DNA of 60,850 nucleotides from JAAGZL01 sp050290785 (GCA_050290785.1 JBNKIR010000056.1:1-60850); one strand, 5' to 3'. Positions 1 to 8,222 are shown, counted from the first letter of the stretch. The notes: generated by a model from the sequence alone, not told the origin. Program-made: numbers and translations.

Positions 1-142
1 CAAAGGCCTTGCTCTCACCACCGTGAGTCTCAGCCATTACCTTGGTCAGCGCCGCTGTAAGCGTGGTCTTACCATGGTCTACGTGACCAATCGTACCCAC
101 GTTAACATGCGGCTTCGTACGTTCGAATTTTTCCTTGGACAT
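1..142 (-). CDS. tuf: Elongation factor Tu, N-terminal fragment (cut by window edge)
   Basis: The reverse strand reads MSKEKFERTKPHVNVGTIGH followed by VDHGKTTLTAAL, the N-terminus and P-loop of EF-Tu, the GTPase that delivers aminoacyl-tRNA to the ribosome. Only the first 47 codons are present; the rest lies beyond position 1. The start at 142 follows a GGAG about 10 nt upstream. It is the last gene of a tRNA-Tyr, tRNA-Gly, tRNA-Thr, tuf series, the same order as the E. coli tufB operon, so it is probably co-transcribed with those tRNAs. Confidence 0.96.
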   Translation of the reverse strand, partial: MSKEKFERTKPHVNVGTIGHVDHGKTTLTAALTKVMAETHGGESKAF

Positions 143-227
143 CGAATTTAATCTCCAATTAGATTATTCAAATTAAAAGTTATTAAGATAAATTCACGCG
201 CTTTTCCGCACGCCCCAGCTACAAAAC

Positions 228-303
228 TGGAGCCCAGGAGCAGATTTGAACTGCCGACCTCACCCTTACCAAGGGTGCGCTCTACCGACTGAGCTACCCG
301 GGC
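228..303 (-). tRNA. tRNA-Thr (anticodon GGT)
   Basis: A 76-nt cloverleaf with encoded CCA. The acceptor stem GCCCGGG pairs with CCTGGGC (one G-U), the anticodon stem CACCC/GGGTG closes the loop TTGGTAA, and the T-stem is GGCAG/CTGCT. It lies directly upstream of tuf, like E. coli thrT. Confidence 0.97.
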
Positions 304-386
304 CTAATTCCTTAAATGTTACAGGTTTTGGACACTGACCCCAACTCAAGTCCGACCCAACACTCCGAAACCCCAACACTGCAATA

Positions 387-460
387 TGGAGCGGGTGATG
401 GGAATCGAACCCACGTATTCAGCTTGGAAGGCTGAAGTTCTACCATTGAACTACACCCGC
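387..460 (-). tRNA. tRNA-Gly (anticodon TCC)
   Basis: A 74-nt cloverleaf with encoded CCA. The anticodon stem TCAGC/GCTGA closes loop CTTCCAA, giving anticodon TCC, and the T-loop is GGTTCGATTCC. It sits between tRNA-Tyr and tRNA-Thr on the same strand. Confidence 0.97.
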
Positions 461-560
461 GCTGACTCGATCTCAAACCACCGCGCCACTTGTAACACCT
501 TATATAATAGTAACCACAGGCATCACAAAGAAACCCTCAAAGCGATCACTATTGTCAATC

Positions 561-671
561 CTGATGGAAGAAAAGGATTACTCAGGCCTTCGGCCCTCAC
601 CCTCTGGGTCGTTGCTACGCAACGTTCTCCGCCGCTTCGCGGCTCCGTCGAACCTCCACCGGTTCTCATCC
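561..671 (-). repeat. tRNA-Tyr-associated five-hairpin element (copy A)
   Basis: Non-coding element in the tRNA-Tyr to tRNA-Gly spacer. On the minus strand it is closed by GGAT (668-671) and ATCC (575-578) and holds five hairpins: GAACC/GGTTC (650-665), GCCGC/GCGGC (631-643), CGTTGC/GCAACG (610-624), ACCC/GGGT (599-609) and GGCC/GGCC (585-595). Past ATCC (plus 562-579) there is a degraded copy of the tRNA-Tyr 3' end. The fold, ends and hairpin order match copy B next to tRNA-Gln, although most stem sequences differ. It should be transcribed as part of the tRNA-tuf operon RNA. I do not recognise a named family. Confidence 0.7.
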
Positions 672-705
672 TCCCCAATAATCCCCTGGAGGATATTCTA
701 ACTTT

Positions 706-790
706 TGGTGGAGGGGGGAGGATTCGAACCTCCGAAGGCGGAGCCGTCAGATTTACAGTCTGATCCCTTTGGCCACTCGGGAACCCCTCC
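706..790 (-). tRNA. tRNA-Tyr (anticodon GTA)
   Basis: An 85-nt class II tRNA with a long variable arm and encoded ACCA end. The anticodon loop contains GTA, the acceptor stem begins GGAGGGG and the T-arm is GGAGGTTCGAATCCTCC. It is the first gene of the tRNA-tuf operon. Confidence 0.97.
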
Positions 791-806
791 AAACATAAGC
801 GGGCTA

Positions 807-835
807 TTTTCAGTTAGATCACCCCCGCATGTCAA
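807..835 (-). promoter_or_regulatory. Predicted sigma-70 promoter of the tRNA-tuf operon
   Basis: On the minus strand a perfect TTGACA (-35, 830-835) is followed by a 17-nt spacer and TGAAAA (-10, 807-812). A GC-rich discriminator (AGCCCGC) comes next, about 17 nt before mature tRNA-Tyr. A GC-rich discriminator is typical of stable-RNA promoters under stringent control. A small inverted repeat, AACATCC/GGATGTT (834-851), overlaps the -35 edge and has no T-run on this strand. Confidence 0.6.
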
Positions 836-912
836 CATCCAACAGGATGTTTTTAGCCATTTTTTCGGCAAATGCCTAACTTTTTACGCGAAGACAATCA
901 AACCAATCGGGA

Positions 913-1494
913 TCAACTACCCGTGTGCAGATCTTTCATCACCGATTGAGTTTCGCCCTGAACAATCTTCGGCAGCAGATCAGACACCTTTTCCAGGCCT
1001 GATTCAATGGCAAGAGCATCATCACGGGATGGATTACTCAATACGTAATCCACAACCATATCCTTGTCGCCCGGATGATCTATCCCTATACGCAAACGCC
1101 AGAACTCGTTACCACCCATGGCGCTGACAATATCCCGCAATCCGTTATGTCCTCCGTGACCTCCACCTTTTTTAAGTCTGGTATCGCCCACAGGCAGATC
1201 CAACTCATCATGAGCTACTAGAATCTGGGGCACACCTATCTTGAAGTACTTGGCCAGACTGGAAACCGACTGACCGCTTCTGTTCATAAAGGTTGAAGGC
1301 TTCAGCAGCCAACACTCATCCCCCTCAACCCTGACGCGGCATGCCAAACCGTGAAACCTGCTCTCTACTTTAAACTCGCCACCGTAACGGCGAGCCAGCA
1401 TATCCACAAACCAGAAACCAGTATTGTGGCGATTCTGTTCATATTGTCTGCCCGGATTCCCCAGGCCTACAATCAGTTGGATAGGGGCTGACAC
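913..1494 (-). CDS. pth: Peptidyl-tRNA hydrolase
   Basis: 193 aa, the usual Pth length. It cleaves peptidyl-tRNA released from stalled ribosomes in the cytoplasm. The N-terminal motif LIVGLGNPGRQYEQNRHNTG carries the conserved Asn and catalytic His; PSTFMNRSG and HDELDLP with GGGHGGHNGLRDI are further family signatures. It lies downstream of rplY with a 74-nt gap, a common gammaproteobacterial order (prs-rplY-pth). The tRNA-tuf promoter follows its 3' end. Confidence 0.97.
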   Translation of the reverse strand: MSAPIQLIVGLGNPGRQYEQNRHNTGFWFVDMLARRYGGEFKVESRFHGLACRVRVEGDECWLLKPSTFMNRSGQSVSSLAKYFKIGVPQILVAHDELDLPVGDTRLKKGGGHGGHNGLRDIVSAMGGNEFWRLRIGIDHPGDKDMVVDYVLSNPSRDDALAIESGLEKVSDLLPKIVQGETQSVMKDLHTGS

Positions 1495-1568
1495 TATACT
1501 CGGTTGAGATCAAGATCAGAGGCTAAAACCACTATCACAACCCCTGACCTTGAAATCACTCCACTCGC

Positions 1569-2228
1569 TTAATCTCCACCTGCCGTTTCACCAGAGGAGG
1601 AAGAGACACCATCACCTTCAGTTCCGTCCCCGCCCTCTTCCGACATACCGGCGTGAGCGCTATGTATCGACACAACCAGCGCATCCTGCTCCTCACCATG
1701 AGAAAGCGCAGTAATCTCAACACCCTTAGGCAACTTCAGCTCAGAGAGGTGGACGTTGTCGCCGATCTGCATCTCCGTAATATCTACATTGATATACTCA
1801 GGCAGATCCTTGGGGAGACATAGAACTTCCACGCTGGTCATATAGTGGGAGGCAGCGCCACCCATCTTGATACCAGGCGCAACATCCTCACCCACGAAGT
1901 GGAGAGGCACACTTGTACGCAGCTTGGTATCCGCAGATACGCGCTGAAAATCGACGTGCATTACCATAGGCTTGGCTGGATGGCGCTGCAGATCCTTAAG
2001 GATCACCTGCTCTGCCTTACCATCTACCTTCAATTTCAATACATGGGAATAGAAGGCCTCATGCTCCAGATGCTGCTCCAGCTCGTTGTGCTTAAGTGAA
2101 ACCATCTTTGGCTCGGACTTGCCACCATAGATAATCCCAGGCACAAGACCTTCACGACGCAGGCGGCGGCTCGCACCCTTCCCCGCATCTTCACGCGATT
2201 GCGCGTCGATCTCAAATTCGTCTTTCAT
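1569..2228 (-). CDS. rplY: 50S ribosomal protein L25, long TL5/CTC form
   Basis: 219 aa from the ATG at 2228. It has an N-terminal 5S rRNA-binding L25 domain (ASRRLRREGLVPGIIYGG) and a C-terminal beta domain of the TL5/CTC type. Longer than the 94-aa E. coli protein, it matches the general stress/CTC variant. The upstream in-frame TTG at 2240 is unlikely because the Shine-Dalgarno GGAG sits inside that extension, 6 nt before the ATG. The C-terminus is a low-complexity Glu/Gly/Ser tail. It lies between prs and pth. Confidence 0.95.
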   Translation of the reverse strand: MKDEFEIDAQSREDAGKGASRRLRREGLVPGIIYGGKSEPKMVSLKHNELEQHLEHEAFYSHVLKLKVDGKAEQVILKDLQRHPAKPMVMHVDFQRVSADTKLRTSVPLHFVGEDVAPGIKMGGAASHYMTSVEVLCLPKDLPEYINVDITEMQIGDNVHLSELKLPKGVEITALSHGEEQDALVVSIHSAHAGMSEEGGDGTEGDGVSSSSGETAGGD

Positions 2229-2336
2229 AACTTTCTCCAATAACGCCTATTAGTTAAAAAATGCCACTTTCCCGCGACCAGGAAAGCGGCCTCTCTTTGT
2301 GGATGACGATCAAAGACCGCCTTCCCAAATCTATCT

Positions 2337-3290
2337 CTACTCCATAAACAGAGAGCTTACCGACTCATTGTGTGATATACGGCGAATAGTCTCTGCCAGC
2401 AGTTCTGCAATGCTGATCTGCCTGATCTTGTTACAGGCCTGAGCCTCATCGTTCAGCTGAATGGTATTGGATACCACCAACTCGTCCAGCACAGACCCGG
2501 ATATGTTTTTAACCGCGGGACCAGACAGCACCGGATGCGTACAGTATGCCACCACCCTCTCAGCACCATGCTCCTTCAAGGCCTGGGCCGCTTTACACAG
2601 GGTACCTGCAGTATCCACCATATCGTCGATCAGCACGCAGCTTCTACCCTCTACATCACCGATAATATTCATCACCTTGGCCTCATTCGCCTGAGGACGG
2701 CGTTTATCAATGATGGCCAAGTCGGCGTCGTCCAGCTGTTTGGCCAAAGCCCGCGCCCGCACAACACCCCCGACATCCGGCGAAACCACCATCAGGTTCG
2801 GGTATTTTTGACGCCAAACATCGCCGAGCAGGATGGGCAATGCATATATATTGTCCACAGGGATATCAAAGAAACCCTGAATCTGATCCGCATGCAGATC
2901 CACAGTGAGCACCCTATCCGCGCCAGCCGCAGCCAGCTGTTTCGCTACCAGACGCGCTGTAATTGGCACTCGGGCCGAACGCGGCCTCCTATCCTGTCTG
3001 GCATAACCATAGTATGGTATCACCGCAGTAACCCTATCGGCCGAAGCCCAGGTCAAGGCGTCAATCAGCACCAGAAGCTCCATCAGGTTATCGTTGGTAG
3101 GATTCGATGTAGACTGAATTACGTAGACATCACGCCCGCGAACATTCTCCTGAATCTCGGCCATAACTTCACCGTCGCTGAATTTACCCACAACCGCCCG
3201 ACCAAGAGGAATTCTTAGACGCGAGGTAATGTCCGCCACCAACTCATGGTTTGAGTTGCCGGAAAAAATCATGATGCCGCTGCTTGGCAC
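2337..3290 (-). CDS. prs: Ribose-phosphate pyrophosphokinase (PRPP synthetase)
   Basis: 317 aa. It makes PRPP from ribose 5-phosphate and ATP for nucleotide, His and Trp synthesis. Signatures are FSDGEV, ENVRGRDVYVIQST, YARQDRR, VDLHADQIQGFFDIP and the PRPP loop DDMVDTAGTLCKAA. The start is taken as GTG 3290 because AGGAG lies 7 nt upstream and the product length matches the family. The frame stays open to 3482, but that stretch is repeat element B and the spacer after tRNA-Gln, not coding sequence. Confidence 0.96.
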   Translation of the reverse strand: MPSSGIMIFSGNSNHELVADITSRLRIPLGRAVVGKFSDGEVMAEIQENVRGRDVYVIQSTSNPTNDNLMELLVLIDALTWASADRVTAVIPYYGYARQDRRPRSARVPITARLVAKQLAAAGADRVLTVDLHADQIQGFFDIPVDNIYALPILLGDVWRQKYPNLMVVSPDVGGVVRARALAKQLDDADLAIIDKRRPQANEAKVMNIIGDVEGRSCVLIDDMVDTAGTLCKAAQALKEHGAERVVAYCTHPVLSGPAVKNISGSVLDELVVSNTIQLNDEAQACNKIRQISIAELLAETIRRISHNESVSSLFME

Positions 3291-3323
3291 GATATGGCTC
3301 CTGATCGACTGTATATATAATAG

Positions 3324-3447
3324 TATGGCTGGAGCGCCAGGATTACTCAGGACATCCTGTCCTTCGCCCCTGCGGGGCCAGCGTCGCTTTGCTCCGCTGT
3401 TCAGATTTGCTCCAGGCAAATCTGTCGAACCTTCCAGGTTCTCATCC
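3324..3447 (-). repeat. tRNA-Gln-associated five-hairpin element (copy B) with duplicated tRNA 3' end
   Basis: On the minus strand it is closed by GGAT (3444-3447) and ATCC (3340-3343). Five hairpins lie between: GAACCT/AGGTTC (3427-3441), CAGATTTGC/GCAAATCTG (3402-3424), CAGCG/CGCTG (379-99 of the 3300 block, i.e. 3379-3399), GCCCC/GGGGC (3366-3378) and AGGACA/TGTCCT (3349-3363). Plus positions 3324-3344 repeat 3484-3504, the 3' end of tRNA-Gln and two flanking bases, with one mismatch in 21. The element separates tRNA-Gln from the prs start and has the same ends and hairpin order as copy A. Confidence 0.75.
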
Positions 3448-3485
3448 TGCACCCACACAATACCTACAACATATTTAAACAAATA

Positions 3486-3560
3486 TGGCTGGGGCGCCAG
3501 GATTCGAACCTGGGTATGCAGGGATCAAAACCCTGTGCCTTACCGCTTGGCGACGCCCCA
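3486..3560 (-). tRNA. tRNA-Gln (anticodon TTG)
   Basis: A 75-nt cloverleaf with encoded GCCA end. The acceptor stem TGGGGCG pairs with CGCCCCA, the anticodon loop TTTTGAT contains TTG, and the T-arm is CCAGGTTCGAATCCTGG. It lies between ispE and prs, a conserved position in many gammaproteobacteria. Confidence 0.97.
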
Positions 3561-3572
3561 ATAAACCTTTGT

Positions 3573-4418
3573 TTAACCGCCTCTCAAGACATCCAGGACC
3601 GGAGAGATATTGAGGCCTCTCACCACCACCCCGTTCATGTGTCCAGGCAGTTTATCTAACACTTCCTTTGCCTCCTCTTCGCTACTAAAGGATGCGAAAA
3701 CCGCAGCCCCGGTGCCGGTCAATCTCGCGTCACCAAATTGCTTCAACCATCCTATGGCCTCCGCAACTTCAGGGTGCCTCTTGCATACTATAGGCAAGCA
3801 GTGATTCTCTCTGCTGCCCGCAAAGAAGTCGGCTATTGTGATGCGGGGGGAGTCCCGTGTCAATTCTGGATCGGAAAAAATTTCCGCTGTAGAGACGTGG
3901 CAAGATGGAAACAGCAGCAAATACCAGGGGGCAGGGAGAGAAACAGGCTCAAGCTTCTCTCCGACGCCTTCGGCCCAGGCAGCAACGCCATGGATAAACA
4001 CCGGGACGTCCGCACCCAGTTGCAGGCCTAGTTCGGCCAGTCTTTCGACGGACAACCCCAGCCCCCAAAGCCGATTCAGGGCAAGCATGGTAGTAGCGGC
4101 ATCTGAACTGCCCCCACCGAGACCAGCCCCCATGGGAATGGATTTCCTCAACTCTATTTCCACTCCGGATGTAATACCAGTATCTGCTTGGAGCAGACGC
4201 GCCGCCCTGATCACCAGGTCTGCATCCTCATCCACACCATCAAGTTTCCTGGATCTGGTTATCCTGCCATCGTTCCGAACAGCGAAGCGAAGCTGATCGG
4301 CAAGATCGATAAATTGAAATACCGTCTGCAACAGATGATAGCCATCGCCCCTGCGGCCAACTATGCGCAGCATGAGATTCAGTTTGGCCGGAGCCGGACA
4401 TGCATCACCCCAGTTCAC
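3573..4418 (-). CDS. ispE: 4-diphosphocytidyl-2-C-methyl-D-erythritol kinase
   Basis: 281 aa GHMP kinase of the MEP isoprenoid pathway; it phosphorylates the 2-hydroxyl of CDP-methylerythritol. The N-terminal substrate motif is CPAPAKLNLMLRI and the ATP-binding glycine loop is PMGAGLGGGSSDAATT. Near the C-terminus LTGTGAAVFASF is the third GHMP motif. The start is GTG at 4418, placed directly after the TAG stop of the upstream TPR gene, so translation is probably coupled. Confidence 0.96.
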   Translation of the reverse strand: MNWGDACPAPAKLNLMLRIVGRRGDGYHLLQTVFQFIDLADQLRFAVRNDGRITRSRKLDGVDEDADLVIRAARLLQADTGITSGVEIELRKSIPMGAGLGGGSSDAATTMLALNRLWGLGLSVERLAELGLQLGADVPVFIHGVAAWAEGVGEKLEPVSLPAPWYLLLFPSCHVSTAEIFSDPELTRDSPRITIADFFAGSRENHCLPIVCKRHPEVAEAIGWLKQFGDARLTGTGAAVFASFSSEEEAKEVLDKLPGHMNGVVVRGLNISPVLDVLRGG

Positions 4419-6158
4419 CTATATCCCCAACCGCTTGATGGTCTTCAGTAGATACTTATTATCAGGGTTCTTCTCGAGCGCCCCCCGCATAATCTTTTGG
4501 GCCTCCTGCTTCTTACCTGTCACCCAGAGCAACTCCCCCAAATGCGCCGCTATCTCGACATCCTGGGCCATATCGAAGGCGCGACGCAGATACGCGAGCG
4601 CCTCTACATGGTTTCCTAACCGATACTGAATCCACCCCATGCTGTCCAGTATCGCAGGAGAGTCCGGCTTCAATGCCAGCGCCTTCTTTATGTAGTCCAT
4701 TGCCTCCTGATAACGGTCGGTCTGATCCGCCAGGGTATATCCCAATGCATTCAAGGCATCCGCATGATCCGGCTTTTTCTTCAGGATAAGATTGATATCA
4801 CGCTCTAAGATATCCATCCTACCTAAAGCAGATGCGGATAGAGCCCTGGCGTAGAGCAGATCCAGATCATCAGGATGATCCTTGAGTGCCGCATCAAACA
4901 GCTCAATCACCTTTTCCTGAGAGGAAAACTTGCGCAGAAGATCCCCTTCCATGATGTAAAGATCTACCGATCGATCAGGCATCCTCACCCGCATGCCAGC
5001 CAACATGACCCTGGCCTTCTCCAGGCTTTCATGTTCCGCTACCAGACCCGCCATCCTAAGCTGGGCAGCAAACATGAATTTCCCGCCCTTTACCTTTCCG
5101 TACCAATCCATGGCCTCTTTCGGCCTCTCTTGCTCATCAGCGATACGACCCATATAGAATGACGCATCATCCACTCTCGTCTTGTCCTGCAAAAGGGCAT
5201 TAAAGTGGCCAGCCGCCTGTTTGAATTTCTTCGTTTGCAAGGCAAGCACGCCAAGAGAAAATATTATTTTGTCATCATCCGGATCCAGCTTACTCAGCTG
5301 CTGAAACTGCTGGTATGCCAGCCTCGGCTTATCTAGATCTATCAATAACCTCGCATAACCGGAGTGTAGCGATTTACTGTCCGGTAATTTTTTCAGGGCC
5401 TGCCGCATAACTTTCATGGCGCCGTCCGAATCCTTTCGCTCCATATAGATTCGGCTCAGCAAAACATAGGCATTTTCCATCTTCGGATCGACCTTGATGG
5501 CCTTGCGTACCTCGCTTTCGGCCACATCAAACCTCTTTGCCATAACCGCAGTTAAGGCTACTGCATAACTTGCATCTGCGCTGGATCTGTAATCCATACT
5601 CAGCGACTGCATCAGTTGCAGCGCGAGATCGTTGTTCTCCCCTGAGGCCACCGCCACTACCGCCTGGATAAAACCATCCTGGCTGCCCCCACCATGTAAC
5701 TTAACCACCTGCTTGAGGTGGTTCAGGGCAATATCGGCATCGCCTTTCTGCATATATAACATCACTGCTATCTGCCTGGCATCGACGGATTCCGGAGCCA
5801 ACCTGATCCAGCTCTCGGTCGCCTTTAATGCACCTGCCTGATCTTTTTGGTGCAAGGCGATCCTAACAGCGCGCTCGGCCGCCACCGCGTCCTGCGCAAG
5901 ATCCGCACTCTTTAATTGATGCGTGTATGCCAAACTCAGATCCTGGCGCTGCAGTGCAATCTCGCCCACCAGGACGTTATAAATGATATCCGTACTCAAA
6001 GATGGAGCCGGATTGGCAACCGGCAGTTTCTCTAATCCGTACTGCCCATCAGCAGCACTGGACAACAGCTGTTCCTGCAATGTGCCGGTACAAGCCGCCA
6101 AAGCAAACGAAAATACAACGGGTATCAACCTGCAGAAAAAAGAGTTAATCATCATATC
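4419..6158 (-). CDS. TPR-repeat lipoprotein
   Basis: About 579 aa from the ATG at 6158. It begins with a signal peptide and lipobox (FSFALAAC), so it is probably membrane-anchored. The rest is tetratricopeptide repeats, for example DPKMENAYVLLSRIYMERKD, HADALNALGYTLADQT and SPAILDSMGWIQYRLGNHVEAL near the end. TPR arrays are protein-interaction scaffolds; the partner is unknown. The upstream extension to 6203 lacks support because the signal peptide begins at MMINSFF. In related genomes a similar TPR gene lies beside lolB and ispE; no lolB is present here. Confidence 0.85.
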   Translation of the reverse strand, partial: DMMINSFFCRLIPVVFSFALAACTGTLQEQLLSSAADGQYGLEKLPVANPAPSLSTDIIYNVLVGEIALQRQDLSLAYTHQLKSADLAQDAVAAERAVRIALHQKDQAGALKATESWIRLAPESVDARQIAVMLYMQKGDADIALNHLKQVVKLHGGGSQDGFIQAVVAVASGENNDLALQLMQSLSMDYRSSADASYAVALTAVMAKRFDVAESEVRKAIKVDPKMENAYVLLSRIYMERKDSDGAMKVMRQALKKLPDSKSLHSGYARLLIDLDKPRLAYQQFQQLSKLDPDDDKIIFSLGVLALQTKKFKQAAGHFNALLQDKTRVDDASFYMGRIADEQERPKEAMDWYGKVKGGKFMFAAQLRMAGLVAEHESLEKARVMLAGMRVRMPDRSVDLYIMEGDLLRKFSSQEKVIELFDAALKDHPDDLDLLYARALSASALGRMDILERDINLILKKKPDHADALNALGYTLADQTDRYQEAMDYIKKALALKPDSPAILDSMGWIQYRLGNHVEALAYLRRAFDMAQDVEIAAHLGELLWVTGKKQEAQKIMRGALEKNPDNKYLLKTIKRLGI

Positions 6159-6415
6159 CAATTCAAACCACGAAGTTCGAAAAAGAAGTATATCAAACTT
6201 CACGACCCACTCATGAAAATCAGAGGCTTATACCGCCTTGATGTTGAACTGACCCTCAAAGCCGAATAGCCATCACCAGGAAGTGTGAACCCTGTCTAAT
6301 CAACAAGTTAGGCTTCTCCTATACTTAAATCAGGCCCTCAATGAGATTTTCAGGGTATACCTATCAGGACCTGCAGCAAGTTTAGCAAACTGAGGAACAT
6401 GATCAGGACAATACC

Positions 6416-7330
6416 ATGTCCAATATCGCCCGGAGCAACATAGTGGAAGAGACTACCCAGACATTCCTGGTTGATGGGCTCGTTAACGAAACGTCAAACA
6501 GCGAGCAGATCAACGCATGCCTGATAGTCATATCCGGAGGAGATATCGGACATCAGCATACAATCAAGATAAATCAAACCATGATCGGACGCTCGATCAA
6601 CGCCGACATCCAGGTCAATGACGACTCGGTATCCAGAGACCACGCATTCATAGTTAAAGACAGAAAAGGCTGTCGCATAGTTGATAATGAATCCAAGAAC
6701 GGCTGTTTTGTAAATGACGTTAAGGTTGATGAACGCTATCTACAGGATGGTGATCTGCTGCGTATCGGCAAGACAATATTCAAGTTTCTTTCCAGAAATA
6801 ACATTGAGCAGGCCTATCACGAAGAGCTATTCAGACTAGCCAAGATCGACGGCCTGACCAACATCTTCAACCGCAGACATTTCAACGATTCTTTGGAAAA
6901 CGAATTAGAGCGGGCACAAAGATACAACCGTGAACTTTCACTGCTGATAACCGATATCGACCACTTCAAAAAAGTGAACGATACATTCGGCCATAGGGCC
7001 GGCGACCACATACTAAAAACCCTAGCGCGCATATTTGTCAGTCGCTCACGGCGGGTGGACTATGTCTGCCGTTATGGCGGCGAAGAGTTTGCCATCATCC
7101 TGCCCGAAGTGGATATCACGGGGGCATGCAAATTCGCCACTATGCTAAAAGATGCCGTAGCAGAACATATGTTTAAGTTTGAAAAAGAGGAAATACCCTT
7201 GACCATCTCCATAGGCATCTCCGACGTAACCGACGGTGTGCAATCCACAGATGATCTGGTGGAAACTGCAGACAGAAGACTCTATCTGGCCAAGCAGAGA
7301 GGCAGAAACCGCGTTGTCTCCGCTGACTAG
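6416..7330 (+). CDS. FHA-domain diguanylate cyclase (GGDEF)
   Basis: 304 aa, no membrane segment. Residues about 50-115 form a forkhead-associated phosphothreonine-binding domain (TMIGRSINADIQV, SVSRDHA, NGCFVND). The GGDEF domain follows (about 140-300): the active-site motif is GGEEF at 221-225, with an RxxD inhibitory site (RRVD) five residues upstream. It should make cyclic di-GMP, controlled by binding to a Thr-phosphorylated partner and by product inhibition. AGGA lies 9 nt before the ATG. It is a single-gene unit ending at a strong bidirectional hairpin. Confidence 0.93.
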   Translation: MSNIARSNIVEETTQTFLVDGLVNETSNSEQINACLIVISGGDIGHQHTIKINQTMIGRSINADIQVNDDSVSRDHAFIVKDRKGCRIVDNESKNGCFVNDVKVDERYLQDGDLLRIGKTIFKFLSRNNIEQAYHEELFRLAKIDGLTNIFNRRHFNDSLENELERAQRYNRELSLLITDIDHFKKVNDTFGHRAGDHILKTLARIFVSRSRRVDYVCRYGGEEFAIILPEVDITGACKFATMLKDAVAEHMFKFEKEEIPLTISIGISDVTDGVQSTDDLVETADRRLYLAKQRGRNRVVSAD

Positions 7331-7353
7331 CCGGTCACAAACGTACAAAAAAC

Positions 7354-7382
7354 ATAAACCGGGTCACTTTGACCCGGTTTAT
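7354..7382. terminator. Bidirectional rho-independent-type hairpin
   Basis: Perfect 13-bp stem ATAAACCGGGTCA/TGACCCGGTTTAT with a 3-nt loop, between the convergent diguanylate cyclase (plus) and PEP-CTERM gene (minus). A/T-rich flanks on both sides fit use in both directions. Confidence 0.75.
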
Positions 7383-7409
7383 GAATACACCTCTTGATGC
7401 CAGCCAGCT

Positions 7410-8222
7410 TCAGACCCTGTGGCGTCTAGACATCCCCATCAGACCCAACAGGCCGGATCCGAACAACCAGACCGCCGCCGGTACCGGCACTGCATTCACG
7501 CTGGCCGCAGCCAACCCGGCATCATCATCAAACGACATTGTCAACGTATTCCAGGCATCGGCAAAACCATTCTCTGACGCAGCTCCCATGGAGGCGATAA
7601 CAAAGAAATCCGTGCCAGGATCAAGATCAAATGTGATGGAACTTGAGGTATTTACATTCGTGCCGCTGCTGATAAACAGCGACTGGACATCAACCAGGTC
7701 CATATTGTTGCCAGGCACCACCTCGTAAACCAGCGTCGCAAAGTGAGGATACCACTCCAGTGAACTGCCATACACCACGGCCACATCGGCGCGTAGCTGG
7801 TTATAGGTATAACCCGCCGCCCCATCACCAACCGACCCATGCAGGTTAAAGTCCAGGGTTACCGTGGTGGATGAGGCGCCGTTATAGGTAAACCCCTGCA
7901 CCCCGAACGCGTTTGCAAAGCCACCTTTACCCAGATCTGAATCCGCACTTACTCTGAGAGTGGGTAGATAGGTACTACCTGAAAGCGCGGCCTCGGCTTC
8001 ACCCCTGGCGTAACTCGTTTCCAGAGAGTAGGCGCTGGCGACAAATTCTCCTCCGTTAATGTCACTTTGAAAGTCACCACCTCCGGCAGTGGTACAGTAG
8101 CTGGGACAGTTACTTGCCGTATATGATGATGCTTCGACGCCATACCCAGAAATGATTACCGCATTTGCGGTCAGTGGAGCGACCATGATCATGGCCGCAA
8201 CCAGTCCTTGCTTCATATCCAT
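7410..8222 (-). CDS. PEP-CTERM-type exported protein
   Basis: 270 aa from the ATG at 8222, which has GGAG 8 nt upstream; the longer frame to 8318 is unlikely. The N-terminus is a signal peptide (MKQGLVAAMIMVAPLTANA). The C-terminus VPVPAAVWLFGSGLLGLMG followed by MSRRHRV is a PEP-CTERM sorting signal: VPxP box, hydrophobic helix and basic tail, recognised by exosortase (EpsH). The middle is a beta-rich Ser/Thr/Gly region with no recognised enzyme domain. Such proteins are usually surface or matrix proteins. No exosortase gene is in the window. Confidence 0.85.
   Translation of the reverse strand: MDMKQGLVAAMIMVAPLTANAVIISGYGVEASSYTASNCPSYCTTAGGGDFQSDINGGEFVASAYSLETSYARGEAEAALSGSTYLPTLRVSADSDLGKGGFANAFGVQGFTYNGASSTTVTLDFNLHGSVGDGAAGYTYNQLRADVAVVYGSSLEWYPHFATLVYEVVPGNNMDLVDVQSLFISSGTNVNTSSSITFDLDPGTDFFVIASMGAASENGFADAWNTLTMSFDDDAGLAAASVNAVPVPAAVWLFGSGLLGLMGMSRRHRV

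Noticed and set aside
561..671. Integron attC site as explanation of the tRNA-linked element
   Set aside because: The multi-hairpin layout and missing R-box core do not match attC; no integron integrase is present.
386..1127. Small ORFs over the tRNA genes and spacers
   Set aside because: They read through tRNA sequence and hairpin repeats; such translations are frequent artefacts in databases.
3291..3482. N-terminal extension of prs (64 extra codons)
   Set aside because: The stretch is repeat element B and spacer; GTG 3290 has a good ribosome-binding site and gives the normal family length.
6159..6203. Longer start for the TPR lipoprotein
   Set aside because: The signal peptide begins at 6158; extra residues would precede it.
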